The notes under the pieces: generated by a model
Database searches by the model: none
What the model was told of the DNA's origin: nothing
What the model saw: the letters and a program-made list of their open reading frames with translations, nothing else
Program-made: the position numbers and the translations under genes
NCBI RefSeq assembly: GCF_016892765.1
Contig: NZ_JAFEMD010000046.1
Location: 1 to 40,733 of the forward strand
DNA from: Microvirga arvi
GTDB taxonomy: Bacteria; Pseudomonadota; Alphaproteobacteria; Rhizobiales; Beijerinckiaceae
Length of the DNA stretch: 40,733 bases
Reading direction: 5' to 3'
Shown here: piece after piece, positions 16,048 through 23,407 of the stretch
Position numbering within the stretch: the stretch's first letter is position 1
Layout: each line of letters starts with the position of its first letter

Positions 16048-16161
16048 TCACCTGATCAGGATGGCGCGGAAATCGTTGACATTGGTCAACGTAGATCTGG
16101 GCATGACAAGTTGGTCCAGCCTTAAAAAGTACGCGTAGGCATCATTGTTCGCCAGGAACGC
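16048..16161 (-). pseudogene. C-terminal remnant of a glycerate 2-kinase / hydroxypyruvate reductase (MOFRL)
   Basis: The minus strand reads AFLANNDAYAYFLRLDQLVM followed by TLTNVNDFRAILIR and a stop at 16048. This is the characteristic end of MOFRL-family glycerate 2-kinases (TtuD/GckA type), where xNNDAYxFF and TxTNVNDFRxIL are conserved. Only about 38 codons remain. Upstream sequence (to about 16230) is open but unrelated, and then the LysR-type promoter copy begins. The rest of the gene was probably lost when the promoter and patatin region was joined here. Confidence 0.6.
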
Positions 16162-16238
16162 GGAGGAGACCAGAGTCGGGACCGCGGAGAGTCGCTGCCA
16201 TGGTCGAATTGATGAAGTCCGGGGCCAATGCATGCTTA

Positions 16239-16306
16239 TTGATATGTTTACCCAATCGTGAAAGCTAAAACAATATATTGGACCCACGACAATTCCGCAA
16301 TGTATC
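16239..16306 (+). promoter_or_regulatory. LysR-type promoter module, copy 1
   Basis: T16243-N11-A16255 within GAT-N11-ATC forms the upstream box. It is followed by AAAACAATATATTGGAC, whose end TTGGAC (16278-16283) is a -35. After 17 bp comes TGTATC (16301-16306) as a -10-like hexamer. The box is centred about 64 bp before the predicted start point. It is one of four near-identical modules in the window and points toward the small frame and patatin gene. Confidence 0.7.
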
Positions 16307-16325
16307 CACTGGCGGCAGTCCACAT

Positions 16326-16518
16326 GGATGCGGAGACCAGAATGCTGCTGCAACCTAACCACCTGATGCTGGCCAGCTTTCTGCCGATGGGCGATCGCAG
16401 CGAGGCCACACCAAACGGAGAGCTTGAGGTCCGGTTGGTCCGCACGATCACTCACATTGTCAACCGGTTGCGGACTGCGCCGCGGGTCCGCGCGGTGGCG
16501 GCGGCCACAAGCCATTGA
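16326..16518 (+). CDS. Small hypothetical protein before the patatin gene
   Basis: A 63-codon frame (MDAETRMLLQPNHLMLASFL, then MGDRSEATPNGELEVRLVRT and a basic, alanine-rich tail) lies between the repeated promoter and the patatin gene. It stops 17 nt before the patatin start. An in-frame ATG at 16302 falls in the predicted -10 region, so 16326 is more likely. There is no clear Shine-Dalgarno sequence and I recognise no family. It may be a real first gene of the operon or simply the leader. Confidence 0.35.
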
Positions 16519-16535
16519 GGCGAAGGAACACTGCC

Positions 16536-17708
16536 ATGAACATTCAAATTCAATCGCATCTAACTGCCGCCAAACGACACCTCCCGTTCGAATGTATCGC
16601 ATTGGTGTTGCAGGGTGGCGGTGCGCTCGGGGCCTATCAGGCCGGCGTCTACGAAGCTCTTGCGGAGGCCGATATCAATCCCGACTGGGTTGCCGGCGTC
16701 TCGATTGGTGCCATCAACTCTGCAATCATCGCAGGAAACGAGCCGACCGAGCGTGTGGCCAAGCTGCGCACATTCTGGCAGGAGATCTCTGCCAACCCGC
16801 TGCTCGACTGGTCCAGTACCCTCCATACCATCACCTCCAAAGGTGACCTCGCGCGCGCCCTCTTCAACCAGGTGAGCGCGACGTGCGCTCTCTTCAGTGG
16901 GGCCGCGAGCTTTTTCACTCCCCGGCTGCCAGCTCCCTGGCTGCACCCGGACGGTGCCCTCGAGGCGACGAGCTTCTACGAGACCAAACACCTGAAAAGC
17001 ACGTTGGAACGGGTTGTCGACTTCGACCGGATCAATGCGGGCGTGATGCGCTTCAGCGTCGGCGCTGTGAACGTGCGCACCGGCAATTTCGTCTACTTCG
17101 ATAACACGACGCACACGATCCGGCCTGAGCATGTGATGGCGAGTGGATCGCTGCCGCCCGGCTTCCCAGCGGTGGAGATCGATGGCGAATACTATTGGGA
17201 CGGTGGGCTCATCTCGAATACACCGCTCGACTGGGTGGTCGATGCGGGCCGCCGGCAGGATACGCTTGCATTCCAGGTCGATCTGTGGAGCGCCCACGGC
17301 GAACTGCCTCGCAACTTGGCCGAGGTCGCGACGCGGCACAAGGAAATCCAGTATTCCAGCCGGACGCGGGCCAGCACGGACCAGTTCGAGCGCGTGCAGC
17401 ATCTGCGCAATGCACTCGCAAGCCTCCTGTCTAATCTGCCGGACGATCTGCGAACGAGCGAGGAGGTGAAGCTACTCAGCCCGGAGGCGGACCGCAAAGC
17501 GTACAACATCATCCAGCTGATTTACCGGTCGAAACACTACGAAGGCCACTCAAAGGACTACGAGTTTTCCCGGTTATCGATGGAGGAGCACTGGCGCGCT
17601 GGTTATCACGATGCGGTGCGCACGCTACGCCATCCCGAGGTGTTACAACGCCCCGAGAGTCAGGAGGGGGTCCGCACATTCGATCTCGTTAAGGACGGGC
17701 GGGAGTAG
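16536..17708 (+). CDS. Patatin-like phospholipase/hydrolase
   Basis: A 390-aa serine hydrolase of the patatin family acting on lipid esters or, in PHA-storing bacteria, possibly on polyester granules. The oxyanion-hole motif LQGGGALGAYQAG is at residues 25-37. The nucleophile elbow is GVSIGA with Ser56, and the catalytic-dyad Asp is in YYWDGGLIS near residue 222. GAAGGA precedes ATG 16536; a TTG 21 bp earlier is less likely. Acetoacetate decarboxylase and 3-hydroxybutyrate dehydrogenase follow on the same strand, a grouping I recall from other Hyphomicrobiales, where it is linked to hydroxybutyrate use. The C-terminal region past residue 260 (SSRTRASTDQFERVQHLRNA) is typical of this long subgroup. 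Soluble; no signal peptide. Confidence 0.88.
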   Translation: MNIQIQSHLTAAKRHLPFECIALVLQGGGALGAYQAGVYEALAEADINPDWVAGVSIGAINSAIIAGNEPTERVAKLRTFWQEISANPLLDWSSTLHTITSKGDLARALFNQVSATCALFSGAASFFTPRLPAPWLHPDGALEATSFYETKHLKSTLERVVDFDRINAGVMRFSVGAVNVRTGNFVYFDNTTHTIRPEHVMASGSLPPGFPAVEIDGEYYWDGGLISNTPLDWVVDAGRRQDTLAFQVDLWSAHGELPRNLAEVATRHKEIQYSSRTRASTDQFERVQHLRNALASLLSNLPDDLRTSEEVKLLSPEADRKAYNIIQLIYRSKHYEGHSKDYEFSRLSMEEHWRAGYHDAVRTLRHPEVLQRPESQEGVRTFDLVKDGRE

Positions 17709-17727
17709 CGCACAACGAAACTATCAG

Positions 17728-17747
17728 GCGCAGGGAACATCCTGCGC
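17728..17747 (+). terminator. Hairpin between patatin and decarboxylase genes
   Basis: GCGCAGG-GAACAT-CCTGCGC is a perfect 7-bp stem with a 6-nt loop, starting 20 bp after the patatin stop. No U-run follows, so it may only attenuate transcription or protect the mRNA end rather than terminate fully. Confidence 0.35.
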
Positions 17748-17849
17748 TGAAAGTCTCAGGAGCAACTGAGCTCCGCACCACCCTATGTGGTCTGCGAGTC
17801 GGCTTGCCGCGCTCGTGACCCGCTCAATCGACAACAAAAGAGTTTAACT

Positions 17850-18635
17850 ATGCACGAAGACATTGTTCGGACCAGGGCATTCGCCATGCCCATGACCAGT
17901 CCGGCCTACCCGATCGGACCCTATCGCTTTCGCAATCGGGAGTATCTGATCATCACCTACCGGACCGACCCAAAGAAGCTCCGGCAACTCGTCCCGGAAC
18001 CGCTCCAGATCGACGAGCCGCTGGTGAAGTTCGAGTTCATCCGCATGCCGGACTCGAACGGCTTCGGCGATTACACCGAGAGCGGACAGGTCATTCCCGT
18101 CTCGTTCCGCGGCCGCAAAGGTAGCTACACCCATTGCATGTTTCTCAACGACCATTCGCCCATTGCCGGGGGGCGTGAGCTGTGGGGTTTTCCCAAAAAG
18201 CTTGCGAATCCCACCCTGCGCACTGAGGTCGATGCCCTGGTCGGCACGCTCGACTACGGACCGGTTCACGTCGCGACCGCTACGATGGGCTACAAGCACC
18301 AGGCTGCCGATCTCGGAAGCGTCATGGCCTCGCTTCGCGAGCCCAACTTCCTGCTCAAGATCATCCCGCATGTCGACGGCACCACACGCATCTGCGAGCT
18401 CGTCGAGTATGACCTGGAGGACATCGACTTGAAAGAGGCCTGGACCGGTCCGGCATCCCTGAACCTGTGGTCGCATGCCTTGGCGCCGGTCGCGGAACTG
18501 CCGATCCTGGAGGTGGTCTCGGCAACCCACATCGTGGCCGACCTGACGCTCGGGCTTGGCAAGGTCGCGCATGACTATCTGGCGCCATCCGAGCCGTCTC
18601 ACTGGAGGCAGAGACGCTACGAACCTGCGGAATGA
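17850..18635 (+). CDS. adc: Acetoacetate decarboxylase
   Basis: A 261-aa enzyme converting acetoacetate to acetone and CO2. The family signature GGRELWGFPKKLANP contains the Schiff-base lysine (Lys116/117, equivalent to Lys115 of the clostridial enzyme). Other conserved parts are FEFIRMPDSNGFGDYTESGQ, which carries the acidic residues near the active site, and GSYTHCMFLNDHSPIAGGRE. ATG 17850 gives the usual length. An upstream extension to 17787 is not needed. It lies between the patatin gene and, 1 kb further, the hydroxybutyrate dehydrogenase gene, consistent with disposal of ketone bodies derived from polyhydroxybutyrate. Adc-superfamily members in some bacteria act on other oxo-acids, but the motif match here is strong. 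Confidence 0.92.
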   Translation: MHEDIVRTRAFAMPMTSPAYPIGPYRFRNREYLIITYRTDPKKLRQLVPEPLQIDEPLVKFEFIRMPDSNGFGDYTESGQVIPVSFRGRKGSYTHCMFLNDHSPIAGGRELWGFPKKLANPTLRTEVDALVGTLDYGPVHVATATMGYKHQAADLGSVMASLREPNFLLKIIPHVDGTTRICELVEYDLEDIDLKEAWTGPASLNLWSHALAPVAELPILEVVSATHIVADLTLGLGKVAHDYLAPSEPSHWRQRRYEPAE

Positions 18636-18884
18636 AGCATCCCCAGTGTGCCTGCCACAGGCTGCGCCCACTTCTTGATCAGTCCAAGACGAAAAGAAGC
18701 AGAACCATGGCCGGAGGCGATAAGCGGCATCGTGGACCAGGGCAGGCCGATCCCCAGTGCAGCCATCATCACCCTTGGCTCGCATGCGATGCGGAATGGC
18801 AAGCATGCACCCCGGAACCGAGACGGAAGGCGAAGAGGGTGCGCTGATGGGCCAAAAAGCCCTCGGCGTACTCAGGAGAGCACT

Positions 18885-19295
18885 ATGAGCACAATCAAAC
18901 AACAACGGATCCTCATTGCCGACGACAACCCGGTCATGCGGGAGACACTCGCGCAGTGGCTGCGCGTCCAAGCCCATGAAGTCATTACGGCGGATACGGG
19001 CGAGAGGGCCTTTCTGGCCTTGCGCGACTGGAGCCACCCCATCGGCTGGCTCTACACACGTGCCGTGCTGCCCGGCCTGGTCGACGGCTGGATTCTCGCT
19101 GACCAGTACCATGAGGTGCATGAGAACAGGGCCGTGATCCTGGCTGGCGCGGAGCAGCGAATGTCGCCACGCGGCGATCTTGTCTTGAAACAGCCGACCG
19201 TGGTTGCGGTATTCAACGCCATTCATCAGGCCCTTGCGGCGGCGGAGGCGGCGACTTTCACACCGGACGCGGCCGAGGCAAGCCGGGCGGCCTGA
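18885..19295 (+). CDS. Degenerate response-regulator receiver (phospho-Asp replaced by Arg)
   Basis: A stand-alone 136-aa receiver domain. RILIADDNPVMRE supplies the acidic pair Asp13/Asp14, and LVLKQP the conserved Lys102. In ordinary receivers the phosphorylated Asp sits four residues before the Pro of the xxPxxDG loop. Here that stretch is YTRAVLPGLVDGW, so the position is Arg59. The domain therefore cannot be phosphorylated in the standard way and may work as a constitutive or ligand-driven partner. GGAGAG precedes ATG 18885 by 4 to 5 nt. The 249 bp before it hold no convincing gene. It sits between the decarboxylase and dehydrogenase genes, and the nearest kinase gene is at 21.7 kb. Confidence 0.85.
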   Translation: MSTIKQQRILIADDNPVMRETLAQWLRVQAHEVITADTGERAFLALRDWSHPIGWLYTRAVLPGLVDGWILADQYHEVHENRAVILAGAEQRMSPRGDLVLKQPTVVAVFNAIHQALAAAEAATFTPDAAEASRAA

Positions 19296-19383
19296 GAAGC
19301 CGTGTCGCTAGCGCCGGTCCAAGACCGAGATTGCATTGACGTGATGGCTCACAAAGGTGGCCAACGCATTCAGGAGGCATGGC

Positions 19384-19464
19384 ATGACAGGCAACGCAGT
19401 GTCTTTTGTCCTGGGGGCTGTTGCCCCGCTCGCATTGGTTGGGTGGGTGTTGCTCTTCCACTGA
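19384..19464 (+). CDS. 26-residue single-span membrane peptide
   Basis: ATG 19384 follows a textbook AGGAGG with 6-nt spacing. The frame encodes MTGNAVSFVLGAVAPLALVG followed by WVLLFH and a stop. Nearly all of it is one hydrophobic helix. The gene lies in the 382-bp gap between the receiver and the dehydrogenase genes, on the same strand as both. No family is recognisable at this length. The strong ribosome binding site and the hydrophobic composition argue that it is translated. Confidence 0.5.
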   Translation: MTGNAVSFVLGAVAPLALVGWVLLFH

Positions 19465-19603
19465 CAACGCCCTGAAAGGGCTTGGCATGATGCCGAAGCT
19501 GAAATGTCGCTCCGTAATCAGGGCCTGCGAGACATGCGGAGTGAACGCATACGAGCATTGGTCGAGCGCCGGTTCGTACAAGGTGCCACACTCGATGGGT
19601 TGA

Positions 19604-19625
19604 GGATCGTAGGGAGACTCCTACC
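19604..19625 (+). repeat. GGATCGTAGGGAG motif with dyad, second copy
   Basis: GGATCGTAGGGAG at 19604-19616 repeats the 13-mer at 14789. Here GTAGG is followed by CCTAC (GTAGG-N6-CCTAC), a short dyad 55 bp before the hydroxybutyrate dehydrogenase start codon. It might be a binding site shared by the two loci or a small mobile palindrome. Confidence 0.35.
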
Positions 19626-19677
19626 CAAGACGAGTGCTTAAGACTGAACGATTGAATACAGCAACAAGGAGGCTTCA

Positions 19678-20463
19678 ATGACGTATTGCTCCAAATCCGC
19701 CGTTGTCACCGGCTCGACCAGCGGGATCGGGTTGGCCATTGCCCGGGCGCTCGCCAAGGAGGGCGCAAATGTATTGATCAACGGCTTCGGCGAGCCACAC
19801 GACATCGAGAAGGAACGGGCGGGCCTCGAGGCCGAGTTTGGGATCAAGGTAGTCTACTCGCCCGCCGATATGTCTAAGCCCGACCAGGTTGCTGGCATGA
19901 TGCACCAGGCGCAGGAGGTGTTTGGGGCCGTGGACATTCTCGTCAACAATGCCGGCATCCAGTTCGTCTCGCCGGTGGAGGATTTCCCGGTCGAGAAATG
20001 GGACCAGATCATCGCCATCAATCTCTCGTCCGCCTTCCATGCGATCCGCGCCGCGGTGCCGGACATGAAGGCGCGCAAATGGGGCCGCATCATCAACACG
20101 GCCTCGGCCCATTCCCTTGTAGCCTCGCCGTTCAAGTCGGCCTACGTGGCGGCCAAGCACGGCATCGTCGGGCTGACGAAGACAGTGGCGCTGGAAGTGG
20201 CAACCGACGGCATCACCGTCAACTGCATCAGCCCCGGCTATGTCTGGACGCCGCTTGTCGAGAAGCAGATCCCCGACACCATGAAGGCACGTGGGCTGAC
20301 CAAGGAGCAGGTCATCAATGATGTCCTGCTCAAGGCACAGCCGACGAAGCAGTTCGTGACGGTCGATCAGGTGGCGGCGCTCGCCGCCTTCCTGTGCTCT
20401 GACGCAGCGAGCCAGATAACGGGCACTAATCTGTCCATGGATGGCGGCTGGACGGCGGAGTGA
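19678..20463 (+). CDS. bdhA: 3-hydroxybutyrate dehydrogenase (SDR family)
   Basis: A 261-aa short-chain dehydrogenase that interconverts D-3-hydroxybutyrate and acetoacetate with NAD. The cofactor motif TGSTSGIG is at residues 11-18. NNAGIQ follows at about 90-95, and its Gln binds substrate in known enzymes. The catalytic Ser is in NTASAHSLVASPF, with YVAAK supplying Tyr and Lys. The C-terminal substrate loop reads SPGYVWTPLVEKQIPD and TKEQVINDVLL, diagnostic for this subgroup rather than generic SDRs. CAAGGAGG precedes ATG 19678. The product acetoacetate would feed the decarboxylase upstream or be activated to acetoacetyl-CoA elsewhere. Confident assignment. Confidence 0.94.
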   Translation: MTYCSKSAVVTGSTSGIGLAIARALAKEGANVLINGFGEPHDIEKERAGLEAEFGIKVVYSPADMSKPDQVAGMMHQAQEVFGAVDILVNNAGIQFVSPVEDFPVEKWDQIIAINLSSAFHAIRAAVPDMKARKWGRIINTASAHSLVASPFKSAYVAAKHGIVGLTKTVALEVATDGITVNCISPGYVWTPLVEKQIPDTMKARGLTKEQVINDVLLKAQPTKQFVTVDQVAALAAFLCSDAASQITGTNLSMDGGWTAE

Positions 20464-20513
20464 CGCGTCGAGCTAGGAAACCGAATGGGGTGTCCCGCTG
20501 CCTCGCAGGGCTG

Positions 20514-20542
20514 CAGGCAGATTGAACAGAATTTCCTGCCTG
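20514..20542. terminator. Possible hairpin between convergent bdhA and lysR
   Basis: CAGGCA at 20514-20519 pairs with TGCCTG at 20537-20542 across an AT-richer loop, in the 174-bp gap between convergently transcribed genes. There is no strong U-tract. It is a weak candidate for a bidirectional terminator. Confidence 0.3.
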
Positions 20543-20637
20543 AGGCCACAACCCGCAACACTGAGGAGCCATGATCCAGGCCTGAATGGGAACGCTCCGC
20601 CGGCGAACCTTGACGTATCTTTGGTTTTCCGGATGGA

Positions 20638-21564
20638 TCACGTGCCCCCGTGTCGCTTTCCTTTGGCATCATGCCGATCCGGCCGGACGATCTCCAGGAA
20701 GTTGATCACGGCTGGATCGTCAGCGTCCCGGCGGAACACAACGTCGGTCCCGACCTGTATTGTGTTGCCAGAGATGGACCTGTAGACGACGTGCTCGCCG
20801 ATGCTGACCGAGCTGACCGACGAGGGAACGATGGCCACTCCCAATCCGGCGCCGACAAGGCTCACGAGAGAAAACCCGCTGCGCACTTCATAGGCGACAT
20901 GCGGCATGAACCCGACCACCATCTGGATCAACGAGCGGTCCTGTTCAATGTCCGATCCGACGTAGACAATGAACGGTTCATCCGCGAGCGCCTCTCGCGG
21001 AATCCGGCTCCGCTTCGCAAGGGGATGGTCAGCTGGAAGAGCCACCCTCAGCGGCCATTCTGCCAAGCGGATCGCATCCAGTTCTGGCGGCAGCTTCCCG
21101 GTAGGGCTGTCAACAAAGCTGGCTATGAACCCAATATGGATACGACCTTCCAGGAGCTGTGCGATCTGCGTGCTCGGATGGAGTTCGTGGAGCCCGAGTT
21201 CGACGTCGGGAACCCGTCGCTTGTACTGCCGCAGGACTCCTGACAGTACCCCGGAGTAAGAGGTGTCTGCGGAGTAGCCGATTTCGATGCGACCAATCTC
21301 GCCGCGCCCGGCCCGGCGGGCCACGACGGCGGCATGCTGCGCCTGTTCAAGGGTGCGGCGGGCCTCCTTGAGGAACAGGCGGCCTGCCTCTGTCAGGGTC
21401 ACCACCCGGTTGGTCCGGCTGAGGAGCTGGACACCCAGCGTGTCCTCCAAGGCCTTGATCTGGATGCTCAGGGCCGGCTGCGCGATGTGAACCCGCTCCG
21501 CAGCCCGGCCAAAATGCAGTTCCTCGGCGGTCGCGACGAAGTACCGGAGCTGACGCAGATCCAT
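20638..21564 (-). CDS. LysR-family regulator, candidate master of the repeated promoter
   Basis: A 308-aa LTTR of the CbbR/BenM-like type. It opens MDLRQLRYFVATAEELHFGR and continues AAERVHIAQPALSIQIKALE, the winged helix-turn-helix. The effector domain has GRIEIGYSADTSYSGVLSGV, LPADHPLAKRSRI and GLGVAIVPSS. The start codon at 21564 overlaps the T-N11-A box of promoter copy 2, so binding there would also govern its own expression. It is divergent from the HWE kinase gene, 103 bp away. Copies of the same site stand before the patatin region, the efflux operon and a small membrane protein gene. That arrangement suggests this protein controls all four. The co-inducer is unknown; aromatic or other carboxylic acids are common for this subgroup. 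Confidence 0.92.
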   Translation of the reverse strand: MDLRQLRYFVATAEELHFGRAAERVHIAQPALSIQIKALEDTLGVQLLSRTNRVVTLTEAGRLFLKEARRTLEQAQHAAVVARRAGRGEIGRIEIGYSADTSYSGVLSGVLRQYKRRVPDVELGLHELHPSTQIAQLLEGRIHIGFIASFVDSPTGKLPPELDAIRLAEWPLRVALPADHPLAKRSRIPREALADEPFIVYVGSDIEQDRSLIQMVVGFMPHVAYEVRSGFSLVSLVGAGLGVAIVPSSVSSVSIGEHVVYRSISGNTIQVGTDVVFRRDADDPAVINFLEIVRPDRHDAKGKRHGGT

Positions 21565-21631
21565 TGATATGTTTCTCTAATCGTAGAGGCAAAAACAATA
21601 TATTAGATCTGGGCCATACGGGCAACTAATC
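21564..21631 (+). promoter_or_regulatory. LysR-type promoter module, copy 2 (lysR / HWE kinase divergent region)
   Basis: GAT-N11-ATC (T21568 to A21580) is the upstream box. AAAAACAATATATTAGAT follows, with TTAGAT (21603-21608) as a weaker -35. CTAATC at 21626-21631 lies 17 bp further. On the other strand the same box overlaps the lysR start codon. The 5' leader after this copy is similar to that after copy 4, up to and beyond the start codon. Confidence 0.75.
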
Positions 21632-21667
21632 CCTATCCCTGCCTTCGCACAGGATAGATTGATCCCC

Positions 21668-23194
21668 ATGATCTCCCGCCCACTCACCGTCGACAACAAG
21701 CCCGGCAAACTACCGGCAAAAGAAAGCTTGACCGGAAAGAGCGACATCGACACCTCAAAGCTCGCTCATATCGATGGTGACAAGGGGATCCTGCTCTCTC
21801 GCAGCGACCCAGTCGATCTGCTCCCGGGGCAGGGTGACTTCCTTGAGAAAAGCGAGGCTCGTTTCCGTACCCTTGCCGACATGATCCCATCCATCGTCTG
21901 GACCGCGGCTCCCGACGGCACGATGACCTTCGTCAACGATCAGTGGTACCGCTTCTGCGGCATCACGCCCGAACAGAATGCCCGCTGCTGGCCCGAGTTG
22001 GTGCTCCATCCCGATGATCAGGCGCGCTGCATGGAGGCGTGGAGCGCCGCGCGGCAGAGCGGACGCGACTTCGAAATTGAGACCCGCATCTGTCGCAATG
22101 ACGGTGAGTACCGCTGGTTCCTGACCCGGGCCATTCCGGTTCGGAATCCTGAGGGAACCATTACGGCTTGGTCTGGGACAACCACCGACATCCATGACCG
22201 CAAGCTCACCGAAGAGGCCCTGCGTGTCAGCGAGGCGCGTTTCCGCACCATTGTTGAGACCGCCAACGAGGGGATCTGGCTGATCGGCGCGGATGCTCGG
22301 ACGCAGTTCGTGAATGCCCGCATGGCGGCCATGCTGGGCTGTACCCCGGACGCGATGATCGGGCGCCCGGCGCTGGAGTTCACCTTCCCTGAGGACGAGC
22401 CGATCCACCGCGAGCGGGTCGGTCGCAATCTTGCAGGCGAGTTCGAGCAGTTCGAGATCCGTTTTCGGCGTAAAGACGGTGCCGCCATTCCCGTCCTGGC
22501 CGCTACGAGTGCCCTGCGTGATGAGTTGGGGCAAGTCTCGGGCGCATTGGGCATGTTCTCCGACATGAGCGAGAAGAAGCGTCTGGAGGAGCAGCAGGCC
22601 CTTCTCATGCGCGAGCTCCATCACCGGGTGAAGAACACTCTGAGCACGATGCAGGCCTTGGTGAACTCCACGGCCCGCAACGCGCCCGCGGTTCAGACGT
22701 TTCGGGATTCCTTGACGGAGAGGATCATGTCCCTCGCAAAGACCCACACGCTCCTGTTCGAAAACGAGATGACGGGCGTGCAGCTACGGGATATCCTGCA
22801 CAGTGAGCTTGAGCCTTATGACGATCAGACCGGCACACGCGTCATCCTGAACGGACCGGACCTGGACGTGCCTCCCCACCTGGCTCTGGCTGTCGGTATG
22901 GCAGTGCATGAGCTGACGACAAACGCGGCGAAGTATGGAGCACTCTCCAGTCCGCTGGGACACGTTCATGTCACATGGAGCTTGCCTGCCCCGGACGTCG
23001 AGGAGAGCAAGATCCGGTTCGAATGGTTGGAGCAAGGCGGGCCTCCCGTGGCTGTGCCAGACCGCAAGGGCTTCGGAACAACGCTGCTGGAGCGAGTGCT
23101 CAGCCGTCAGCTCGGCGGTGAGGTTGAGGTGGCCTTCGCACCGGAAGGATTGCGCGTGCGGGTTGAGGCGGTCTTAGTGGCTGTGGCGCGGTGA
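21668..23194 (+). CDS. PAS-PAS HWE-family sensor histidine kinase
   Basis: A soluble 508-aa kinase. After an 60-residue unstructured start, PAS 1 (ADMIPSIVWTAAPDGTMTFV) with its PAC segment (RAIPVRNPEGTITAWSGTTT) is followed by PAS 2 (IVETANEGIWLIGADARTQF). The kinase core has RELHHRVKNTL with the phospho-His at 318 or 319, the N-box HELTTNAAKYGALS, and FEWLEQGGPPV with the W-x-E that names the HWE family. GFGTTLL is the last ATP-lid motif. I use ATG 21668; a TTG nine bases earlier is closer to the AGGA and is possible. HWE kinases in this order often feed the general stress response or light and redox sensing. No response regulator is adjacent; the only receiver nearby lacks its Asp. Confidence 0.9.
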   Translation: MISRPLTVDNKPGKLPAKESLTGKSDIDTSKLAHIDGDKGILLSRSDPVDLLPGQGDFLEKSEARFRTLADMIPSIVWTAAPDGTMTFVNDQWYRFCGITPEQNARCWPELVLHPDDQARCMEAWSAARQSGRDFEIETRICRNDGEYRWFLTRAIPVRNPEGTITAWSGTTTDIHDRKLTEEALRVSEARFRTIVETANEGIWLIGADARTQFVNARMAAMLGCTPDAMIGRPALEFTFPEDEPIHRERVGRNLAGEFEQFEIRFRRKDGAAIPVLAATSALRDELGQVSGALGMFSDMSEKKRLEEQQALLMRELHHRVKNTLSTMQALVNSTARNAPAVQTFRDSLTERIMSLAKTHTLLFENEMTGVQLRDILHSELEPYDDQTGTRVILNGPDLDVPPHLALAVGMAVHELTTNAAKYGALSSPLGHVHVTWSLPAPDVEESKIRFEWLEQGGPPVAVPDRKGFGTTLLERVLSRQLGGEVEVAFAPEGLRVRVEAVLVAVAR

Positions 23195-23290
23195 TAACTG
23201 CCCGCACAGGATGAGGCACACCCCCTGGCGTTGTCGCCTTGGGACGACCGATCCAGTGGGCGCGCGAATAGCCGAGCTAACTCAAGTCCA

Positions 23291-23358
23291 TTAATATATT
23301 TTTCCAATCGAAATACCAAAAACAATATATTGGACCAGACCATGTAACAAGCCTATCC
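23291..23358 (+). promoter_or_regulatory. LysR-type promoter module, copy 3 (efflux operon)
   Basis: AAT-N11-ATC (T23295 to A23307) is the box. AAAAACAATATATTGGAC follows, with TTGGAC at 23330-23335. After 17 bp CTATCC (23353-23358) is a good alphaproteobacterial -10. The box centre is about 64 bp before the expected start site. It lies 50 bp before the first adaptor gene of the RND operon. Confidence 0.75.
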
Positions 23359-23407
23359 CATCCTTCATGGGCAATGGTTCCCGAGGACATCAGGGAAAGA
23401 GCACGCC

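Noticed and set aside
18617..18802. 61-codon minus-strand frame between adc and the receiver gene
   Set aside because: Partly hydrophobic and somewhat protein-like, but it overlaps the adc 3' end, lacks a good ribosome binding site and matches no family I know.
17844..19226. 460-codon minus-strand frame spanning the adc and receiver genes
   Set aside because: It covers two genes with clear motifs on the other strand and shows no domain of its own.
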